From the NCBI GenBank assembly GCA_036733985.1, contig DAIMZM010000082.1, forward strand, positions 1 to 11,369: a stretch of DNA of 11,369 bases, read 5' to 3'. The DNA comes from DAIMZM01 sp036733985 (GTDB taxonomy: Bacteria; Bacillota; Dehalobacteriia; UBA4068). The notes below the pieces were generated by a model, which was given only the letters and a program-made list of their open reading frames with translations, made no database searches and was not told where the DNA came from. The position numbers were made by a program, and so were the translations under genes. This document shows, piece after piece, positions 6,288-11,369 of the stretch; position 1 is the first letter of the stretch; each line of letters opens with the position of its first letter.

Positions 6288-7457
6288 ATGCGCCGGAAAA
6301 TCGCGCTGATCATCAGCCTGCTCTTCCTTGGCTGTCTGGCCCTGGGTTTAGGCGGCTGCGCGGTGCAGCTGGCGGAGCAGGCGGAACAGCCGCCTGCTGA
6401 ACCAAGCCTTGGCGGGGAGCAGGGAGCCGTTTCCGGCCAGGAGGACGCGGCTGAAAGTGACGGGGCTGAGCTGGCCCTGATCTTAAGCGGGCCGGAGCTG
6501 GCCCCGGCCTCTGCCGAGCAGGACGCCTGGCAGGCCCTGGAAAAGCTGGCGGGAGAAAATACCCTGGAGGCCGGTTATTATGCCCCTGCTGACGCCACAG
6601 CGGAAGCTTATGCCGCTGCCATCAGCCAGGCGGCGGCGGGCGGGGCCCAGCTGATTGTCTGCATTGGCGACGCCATGGAAGCACCGGTTTACGACGCCCA
6701 GTACCAATATCCGGAGATCAAATTCCTGCTGATTGACGGCGAGCCCCATAGCGGGGATTTCTCCACCTATGCCCTGGCTGAAAATACCTGCGCTATTTCT
6801 TTTGCCGAGGAGCAGGCCGGCTTCCTGGCCGGTTACGCGGCAGTGAAAAACGGCTACACCCTGCTGGGCTTCTTAGGCGGCATGCCGGTGCCGCCGGTGA
6901 TCCGCTATGGCTACGGCTTTATTTACGGCGCCCGCTATGCGGCCAATGAGGACAATAAAAGCGGCGTCCAGATCCTCTACCATTATTCCGGCTCCTTCAA
7001 CACCACGGAAAGCGCCCAGACCCTGGCGGGGGACTGGTACAATAACGGCGCTCAGATCATTTTCAGCTGCGATAGCGGGGATTCCGCCATCCTGGCCGCG
7101 GAAGCTGCCGACGGCCAGGTGATCGCCGCGGATCTGGACCACAGCCCGGTTTCGGAGACGGTGGCGGCTTCCGCCCTGAAAATCCCGGCCGCCGCCGTGA
7201 ACCTGGCAGTCAAGGATTATCTGGCCGGGCGTTTCCCCGGCGGCAGCCAATTGCGCCTGGGCGCGGCTGAAAACGGGGTAGGCCTGTCCATGGATCAGCT
7301 CAGGTTTGCCGATTTCGGCGCCGAATTTACCGCCCAGACCTACCATGCCATCTTTAACAAGCTGGCCCTGGGGGAAGTGAAGCCGCCGCTGGATACGGAT
7401 TATGCTTCGGCAGCGGAAATGTCCAACCCCAGGGTGACCGTGACTTTTGTGGAATAA
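6288..7457 (+). CDS. BMP/PnrA-family substrate-binding lipoprotein, probably nucleoside-binding
   Basis: This is a predicted extracytoplasmic lipoprotein of 389 residues. A basic start and hydrophobic segment lead to the lipobox LGGC, with Cys24 as the lipidated residue. A low-complexity linker rich in Ala, Glu and Gln (about 25-62) follows, then a Bmp-family periplasmic-binding fold; LLGFLGGMPVPPVIRYGYGFIYGARYA at about 195-220 (split here: LLGFLGGMPVPP, then VIRYGYGFIYGARYA) is its most characteristic stretch. Family members such as PnrA of Treponema bind purine nucleosides for an ABC importer. The neighbouring deoC-cdd pair supports a nucleoside ligand, but no ATPase or permease gene is here, so ligand and partner are inferred. 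GGGAGG at 6277-6282 sits five bases before the ATG. It has a leader of about 128 bases with a promoter and hairpin. argS follows after 35 bases and may be cotranscribed. Confidence 0.85.
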   Translation: MRRKIALIISLLFLGCLALGLGGCAVQLAEQAEQPPAEPSLGGEQGAVSGQEDAAESDGAELALILSGPELAPASAEQDAWQALEKLAGENTLEAGYYAPADATAEAYAAAISQAAAGGAQLIVCIGDAMEAPVYDAQYQYPEIKFLLIDGEPHSGDFSTYALAENTCAISFAEEQAGFLAGYAAVKNGYTLLGFLGGMPVPPVIRYGYGFIYGARYAANEDNKSGVQILYHYSGSFNTTESAQTLAGDWYNNGAQIIFSCDSGDSAILAAEAADGQVIAADLDHSPVSETVAASALKIPAAAVNLAVKDYLAGRFPGGSQLRLGAAENGVGLSMDQLRFADFGAEFTAQTYHAIFNKLALGEVKPPLDTDYASAAEMSNPRVTVTFVE

Positions 7458-7492
7458 ATCAGCCCCAGATCGGATCAGGAGGAAAAACGTTT

Positions 7493-9175
7493 ATGCAGGA
7501 TTACGCGACGCTTTTAGGCCGGCGGCGGCAGGCCATTCATCACACGGTAGAACAGGCCTTGCTGGCCGCCAGGGCAGCCGGGGCCTTGCAATTCTCAGCT
7601 TTGGCCGACTTCACGGTGGAGCGGCCCCGGGAAGCGGCCCACGGGGATTTTGCCGTCAACGCCGCTATGGTCATGGCCCGGGCCTGCGGCAAAGCGCCCA
7701 GGGAGATTGCCAAGGCCATTGCCGAGCATATCGATTTTAGCGGTACGGAAATTGAGAAAATGGAGATCGCCGGGCCCGGCTTTATCAATTTCCGCCTTAA
7801 GGAAGATTGGCTGAACCGTGCTTTTGCTGAAATGCTGGCGGAGGGGGCGGCCTTTGGCCAAAGCGCTGTGGGCAAGGGCCAAAGGGCGCAGGTGGAATTC
7901 GTTTCCGCCAACCCCACCGGGGAGCTGCATATGGGCAATGCCCGGGGCGCGGCCATCGGCGATTCCCTGGCCGCCATCCTGGCCCTGGCCGGCTATGAGG
8001 TGAGCCGGGAATTCTATATCAACGACGCGGGCAACCAGATCGATAAATTTTCCCAGACCCTGGATGCCCTGTACCGGCAGCAGCTGGGCCAGGACGCGCC
8101 TTTTCCCGAGGACGGCTATCATGGCGCGGATCTGCCGCCTTTGATCAGCGGCCTGATCCAGGAGATCGGCGACAAATGGCTGGCCATCGAAGAACCCCTG
8201 CGCCGGGAATATCTGGCCAATTATGCCCTGGAAAAAAAGCTGGCCGCCATCAAGGCGGCTCTGGCCCATTTCAATGTGGAATATGACAACTGGTTTTCCG
8301 AACGCACCCTGCATGACAGCGGCGCGATCCAGGGGGTGCTGCAGCAGCTGCAGGAAAGGGGCTGGCTCCTGGAAAAAGAAGGCGCGGTCTGGCTGGATTG
8401 CGAACGGTTTGGCGAAGAAAAGCCGGAAGTCTTAGTCCGGGCCAATGGGGTGCCCACTTATTTTGCCGCGGATATCGCCTATCACCAGAACAAATTCCAG
8501 CGGGGCTTTGATATTGCCATCGATATCTGGGGCGCGGATCATCACGGCCATGTGGCCCGGATGAAAGGGGCCATGGAGGCCATCGGCTTTGACCGGGAGC
8601 GGCTGGAAATCATCCTCATGCAATTTGTGCGGCTGTATCAAAACGGCGAGCTGCTGAAAATGAGCAAGCGCACCGGCACTTATGTGACCCTGGAAGAGCT
8701 GGTGGAGGAAGTGGGCCGGGACGCCGCCCGTTTCTTCTTCGTGCTCAGGAGCGCGGACAGCCTGATCGATTTCGACCTGGACCTGGCCAAGCGCCAGAGC
8801 GCGGATAATCCGGTCTATTATGTGCAGTACGCCCATGCCCGTATCTGCTCCATCCTGGCCCAGGCCGGGGAAAAGGCCGGGGGGCAACAGCCGGACCCGG
8901 CTTGCCTGACCACCGAGGCGGAGCGGGAGCTGATCCGCTGCCTGGCGGATTATCCGGATACCGTGGCCGGGGCCGCCCTCTCCCGGGAGCCCCATCTGGT
9001 AGCCAATTATTTGCTGGCCCTGGCCGGGCAATTCCATAATTTCTACGCCCACTGCCACTGCATCGTGGACGATCCGCTGCTGATGGCCTCCCGCCTGGCC
9101 CTGGCCCGGGCCACCGCCCAGGTGCTGAAAAGCGGCCTGAACGCCTTGGGCGTCACCGCCCCGGAGAAGATGTAA
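7493..9175 (+). CDS. argS: Arginyl-tRNA synthetase
   Basis: ArgS charges tRNA-Arg with arginine; it is an essential class I synthetase needing tRNA for amino-acid activation. The protein has 560 residues, the usual length. An N-terminal tRNA-binding domain (about 1-110, ending GPGFINFRL) is followed by the class I catalytic core: the HIGH signature appears as HMGN in SANPTGELHMGNARGA (residues 138-153), then WGADHHGHV (346-354) and KMSK in LLKMSKRTGTYV (387-398). Most ArgS proteins have a degenerate KMSKS, so the clean KMSK form is a variation rather than a defect. An all-alpha DALR anticodon-binding domain fills about 440-560, ending in the expected LNALGV-type tail. AGGAGG at 7477-7482 precedes the ATG by ten bases. 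The 35-base gap leaves no room for a T-box, so it probably reads from the upstream lipoprotein gene's transcript or from a promoter inside that gene. It ends in the hairpin at 9206-9238. Confidence 0.97.
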   Translation: MQDYATLLGRRRQAIHHTVEQALLAARAAGALQFSALADFTVERPREAAHGDFAVNAAMVMARACGKAPREIAKAIAEHIDFSGTEIEKMEIAGPGFINFRLKEDWLNRAFAEMLAEGAAFGQSAVGKGQRAQVEFVSANPTGELHMGNARGAAIGDSLAAILALAGYEVSREFYINDAGNQIDKFSQTLDALYRQQLGQDAPFPEDGYHGADLPPLISGLIQEIGDKWLAIEEPLRREYLANYALEKKLAAIKAALAHFNVEYDNWFSERTLHDSGAIQGVLQQLQERGWLLEKEGAVWLDCERFGEEKPEVLVRANGVPTYFAADIAYHQNKFQRGFDIAIDIWGADHHGHVARMKGAMEAIGFDRERLEIILMQFVRLYQNGELLKMSKRTGTYVTLEELVEEVGRDAARFFFVLRSADSLIDFDLDLAKRQSADNPVYYVQYAHARICSILAQAGEKAGGQQPDPACLTTEAERELIRCLADYPDTVAGAALSREPHLVANYLLALAGQFHNFYAHCHCIVDDPLLMASRLALARATAQVLKSGLNALGVTAPEKM

Positions 9176-9205
9176 AGCAAACAGCCGTAAAACCCGATCA
9201 AAGCC

Positions 9206-9238
9206 AAAACAATCCCGCTGATTCAGCGGGATTGTTTT
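9206..9238. terminator. Bidirectional terminator between argS and bofA
   Basis: A perfect 15-bp inverted repeat (9206-9220 with 9224-9238; arm AAAACAATCCCGCTG) has a 3-base loop. With AAAA at one end and TTTT at the other, it can act in both directions. It lies 30 bases after argS and 23 bases beyond the bofA stop, so it serves both convergent genes. Confidence 0.9.
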
Positions 9239-9261
9239 GTTCTCTGCCGATATTGCCCTGC

Positions 9262-9522
9262 CTATACCGCGGCGATCACCGCCATGGCCGCCATGCCCGG
9301 CGCGCCCAGCAGGCCGCTGACCGCCAGGGTCAGGCCGTTCAGCGGCAGGCTGAAGCTGGTCAGGCCGGCGAAGGCATTGATCAGCAGCAGCAGGGCCAGG
9401 CCGGCCAGGGCGTTAAAGGCCACTTTACCCAGGATGCGGAAAAACTTCTCCGGCGCCAGGCAGGCGGCGAAGACCAAGGCCAGGCCCGCGCCTAGGATCA
9501 ACAAATAATGCCATACCGTCAT
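9262..9522 (-). CDS. bofA: BofA-family protein (pro-sigma-K processing inhibitor family)
   Basis: In Bacillus, BofA is a forespore outer-membrane protein that holds the SpoIVFB protease inactive until the forespore signals, delaying pro-sigma-K processing. This protein has 86 residues (Bacillus BofA has 87) and is almost wholly hydrophobic: segments at about 5-22, 32-54 and 60-86. The family signature is clear: LGKVAFNALAGLALLLLINA in the middle and LPLNGLTLAVSGLLGAPGM near the end, with the conserved Asn, Leu-Pro and Leu-Gly-x-Pro-Gly positions. I chose the ATG at 9522 because GGGGTGA (9528-9534) lies five bases upstream. An in-frame GTG at 9531 would add three residues but has only a weak ribosome site. 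A sigma-E-like promoter lies directly upstream. Clostridial homologues exist where the SpoIVF pathway is reduced, so the exact role is inferred. Confidence 0.85.
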   Translation of the reverse strand: MTVWHYLLILGAGLALVFAACLAPEKFFRILGKVAFNALAGLALLLLINAFAGLTSFSLPLNGLTLAVSGLLGAPGMAAMAVIAAV

Positions 9523-9552
9523 ACGCTTCACCCCATATCTCAGGTTTACTTT

Positions 9553-9581
9553 ATCATATGGGCTTATCCCCGCCGATATGA
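9553..9581 (-). promoter_or_regulatory. Sigma-E-like (mother-cell) promoter of bofA
   Basis: On the minus strand TCATATC (9575-9581) matches six of seven positions of the Bacillus sigma-E -35 consensus KMATATT. After a 14-bp spacer, CATATGAT (9553-9560) matches six of eight positions of the -10 consensus CATACAHT. The spacing of 14 is within the usual 14-15. Initiation near 9546 gives a leader of about 25 bases to the bofA ATG. The -10 also fits the sigma-K form CATANNNTA, but no MACM -35 is present. TATGAT could serve a vegetative promoter, but no TTGACA-like -35 lies 17 bp upstream. Confidence 0.55.
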
Positions 9582-9600
9582 CGGCCCGGGCCGTTGGCAG

Positions 9601-9630
9601 AAAAAAAGAGGGCGCAAATCTGCGCCCTCT
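9601..9630 (-). terminator. Rho-independent terminator of the protease-ligase operon
   Basis: On the minus strand AGAGGGCGCA (9621-9630) pairs perfectly with TGCGCCCTCT (9607-9616) around a 4-base loop, followed by six T residues. It lies 15 bases after the stop codon of the CofE-like gene and separates that operon from bofA. Confidence 0.92.
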
Positions 9631-9645
9631 GACGGTCCGCTGCTT

Positions 9646-10839
9646 TTATTCTTCCGCGTAGCTGTCAAAATAGCCCTGGATGAAAATAATCGGCGTGCCC
9701 TTGTCGCCGCTGCCGGAAACCAAATCGCAAAGGGAGCCGATCAGGTCGGTGAGCCGCCGGGGCGTGGTGCCTTGGGTCTCCATGCAGCCTTTCAAGTCTG
9801 CCTGCTTGACCCGGATGGCTTTCCGGATAGCGGCTTGCAGCGCTTCCCCTTTCAATCCGGCGAACTGGTTGTCCGCCAGGTATTTCAGCTTCAGCTCATT
9901 GGGCTGGCCGGTCAGGCCCGGAGTAAAGCCGGGGGAGACCACCGGGTCCGCCAGCTCCCAGATCTGGCCCACCGGGTCTTTGAAAGCGCCGTCGCCGTAA
10001 ACCAGGGCTTCGATCAGCTTGCCGGTTTTCTCATAAACCATGGCCTGGATGCGGGCGGCCAGCTTATCGCAATCCCTGGGGAACAGCTTCAGGGTGGTTT
10101 CCGTGGCCTTGTTGGAGCCCAGCAAACCGTATTGGCTGTTATAGCCGCTGCCGGCCACCGGCGCGCTCATCAAATCATCCAGGCCGTAGACGGTAGCGGC
10201 CCCGGCTTCCCGCAGTAGCCGCTTGCTGCGGAAGCGGCTGTGGATGTCCGCGGTGAGCACATGGGGGGTATGATCCAGGATGCGGCGGCAATCATTGGCA
10301 AAAAAGATCCGGATTTCCGCCCCGGCCTCCTCAGCGATCTGCCGGTAATAAGCCACATAATCCACGCCGGTGAAGCAATGGGGCTGAGCGCCGAAAAGGG
10401 CCCGGTAGCCGGCTTCGTCCAGCATATCGGTGAAGGGGTTCAGCCCGGCCGCGTCCATTTGCTCCAGGGTGAACAGGGGATTGCCCACCTCGTCCCCGGG
10501 ATAGCTCAGCTGCAGCCAGACCCGGCGCGCCCCCTGGCAGATGCCGGAAAAAGCCACGGCGAAACGGTTGCGGGACAGGATGGGGAAGACCACCCCCACC
10601 TCGCCCTCTGGATATTTGGCCGCCACATCCTCGGCAATGGCCGCCACGCTGACATAATTGGCCTGGGCCCTGGCCACCACGGATTCGGTGACGGCCAGGA
10701 TATCCCGGTCGTTCAGGGTCAGGCCTTCCTGCTCCAGGACATGGAGCAGGGTATCTACGGCAATGGCAGCCACATCATCCCCTTCCCGGATAATGGGGGC
10801 CCTGAGGCCCCGGGCTGTGGTGCCGATAATTCTGGACAT
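9646..10839 (-). CDS. CofE-like protein (coenzyme F420-0:gamma-glutamyl ligase family)
   Basis: The protein has 397 residues with no signal peptide. It resembles the long Bacillota form of the F420-0:L-glutamate ligase family, whose archaeal members (CofE, about 250 residues) add glutamates to F420-0 using GTP. Recognisable segments are DILAVTESVVARAQANYV (residues 46-63, cf. the CofE strand with V-S-K-A-E-G), GYNSQYGLLGSNKATE (232-247), EALVYGDGAFKDPVG (277-291) and GTTPRRLTDLIGS (357-369). The roughly 150 extra residues set it apart from true CofE. No other F420 biosynthesis gene is in the window, so its substrate may be different. The ATG lies four bases after the stop of the S41 protease gene, and its ribosome site GGGAGGT (10846-10852) overlaps that stop, so the two are translationally coupled. 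Family membership is fairly sure; function is not. Confidence 0.7.
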   Translation of the reverse strand: MSRIIGTTARGLRAPIIREGDDVAAIAVDTLLHVLEQEGLTLNDRDILAVTESVVARAQANYVSVAAIAEDVAAKYPEGEVGVVFPILSRNRFAVAFSGICQGARRVWLQLSYPGDEVGNPLFTLEQMDAAGLNPFTDMLDEAGYRALFGAQPHCFTGVDYVAYYRQIAEEAGAEIRIFFANDCRRILDHTPHVLTADIHSRFRSKRLLREAGAATVYGLDDLMSAPVAGSGYNSQYGLLGSNKATETTLKLFPRDCDKLAARIQAMVYEKTGKLIEALVYGDGAFKDPVGQIWELADPVVSPGFTPGLTGQPNELKLKYLADNQFAGLKGEALQAAIRKAIRVKQADLKGCMETQGTTPRRLTDLIGSLCDLVSGSGDKGTPIIFIQGYFDSYAEE

Positions 10840-10843
10840 AGGT

Positions 10844-11369
10844 TTACCTCCCGGTTGTCTGGATATCGTTGATTACCGCTTGCAAATGGGGATTCTCCGT
10901 TGGATCATAAGAAAAATACTGGCTGCTGGTAATGCCCTCCGGATCCGCCACCGGGATATCCGGGCTTAAGCCTAAGCCGTGGAGATCATAGCCGGAGGGG
11001 GTATAGTAGCGGCTGCGGGTATAGCGCAGGCCCGCGCCGGAATCCAGGCGGATCAGGCCCTGGGTGATGCCTTTGCCATAACTTCTGACGCCCACCAGGG
11101 TGGCGCCGGCATTATCCTTCAAAGCGCCGGCCAGCACTTCGGAAGCAGAGGCGGACCAACCATTGATCAGCACATAAAGCCGCACGTCCTGCAGCTGGCC
11201 GCTGGCGGAGGTATAATCCTTCATGCCCTGGCTGGTCTTTTCACTGACGATCACTTCCCCTTGGGGGATGAAATAATTGGCGATATTGATGGCGGCGAAA
11301 AAGCTGCCCCCGCCATTGCTGCGCAAATCAATGACCAGATGCCTGATCTCCCCCTGGGCTTGCAGCGTA
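10844..11369 (-). CDS. C-terminal processing peptidase, S41 family (5' part missing)
   Basis: About 174 C-terminal residues are in the window; the gene continues past the right edge. CTP/Tsp-type proteases cleave proteins at C-terminal tails outside the membrane, usually after a PDZ domain that would lie upstream here. Visible are LVIDLRSNGGG (first 20 residues of this fragment), INGWSASASEVLAGAL carrying the nucleophile (the middle Ser of SASAS), and YGKGITQG with the catalytic Lys 25 residues later and the conserved Gln four residues after it. RYYTPSGYDLHGLGLSPDI is the usual closing core stretch. The tail after it is short, so there is no long C-terminal extension. A TTG at 11326 could be mistaken for a start, but it lies inside the DLRSNGGG motif and the frame is open to the edge. 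It is cotranscribed with, and coupled to, the CofE-like gene. Confidence 0.93.
   Translation of the reverse strand, partial: TLQAQGEIRHLVIDLRSNGGGSFFAAINIANYFIPQGEVIVSEKTSQGMKDYTSASGQLQDVRLYVLINGWSASASEVLAGALKDNAGATLVGVRSYGKGITQGLIRLDSGAGLRYTRSRYYTPSGYDLHGLGLSPDIPVADPEGITSSQYFSYDPTENPHLQAVINDIQTTGR

Noticed and set aside
7458..7492. A T-box leader for argS
   Set aside because: The gap is only 35 bases and holds just the ribosome site, with no room for a specifier stem or the conserved T-box sequence.
7595..9058. Long minus-strand frames opposite argS (7595-8314 and 8432-9058)
   Set aside because: They are mirror frames of a gene with intact HIGH and KMSK-type motifs and carry no independent signals.
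9232..9508. Plus-strand frames opposite bofA
   Set aside because: Their Gln/Arg/Ala-rich translations are the complement of hydrophobic BofA codons; the minus strand has the family signature, ribosome site and promoter.

Overview
The window reads as chromosome of an anaerobic, spore-forming-lineage Bacillota (Clostridia or a related class). Three things support this. There is a single-chain pyruvate:ferredoxin oxidoreductase. There is a BofA-family gene, a regulator of mother-cell sigma-K processing known from endospore formers, with a sigma-E-like promoter in front of it. The Shine-Dalgarno sites are strong (GGAGG type) and the promoters are AT-rich TTGACA/TATAAT types, set against GC-rich coding sequence. 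No mobile element, CRISPR array, tRNA or rRNA gene body is visible. Gene identities come from motif recognition only; no database search was run.

Layout. Positions 1-307 hold no protein gene. They carry a strong minus-strand promoter and a boxA-like leader, as expected just upstream of an rRNA operon lying beyond the left edge. They also hold a run of phased DnaA-box-like CCACA motifs and the terminator of the next gene. On the minus strand follow a CBS-CBS-ACT sensor protein (308-985) and the large PFOR gene (1196-4720), each with its own promoter and terminator. A 320-bp divergent control region (4721-5041) separates PFOR from a plus-strand nucleoside-salvage pair, deoC-cdd, which overlap by 4 bases. 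After a leader with a promoter and a hairpin terminator come a BMP/PnrA-type lipoprotein and argS, closed by a two-way terminator. On the minus strand from the right edge lie the 3' part of a C-terminal processing protease (S41), a translationally coupled CofE-like gamma-glutamyl ligase homologue ending in a strong terminator, and then bofA.

How the genes may work together. deoC and cdd recycle (deoxy)ribonucleosides, and the BMP lipoprotein is a plausible nucleoside-binding component, although no transporter ATPase or permease is present. Salvaged pentose carbon would enter glycolysis and reach PFOR as pyruvate. The CBS-ACT protein may sense adenylates or an amino acid near this hub. The protease-ligase pair and bofA suggest envelope or sporulation functions.

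Most of the window is ordinary core metabolism. The parts that deserve a second look are regulatory: the phased CCACA array, the promoter-plus-terminator leader of the BMP gene, the sigma-E-like promoter of bofA, and the coupling of the CofE-like protein to an S41 protease.
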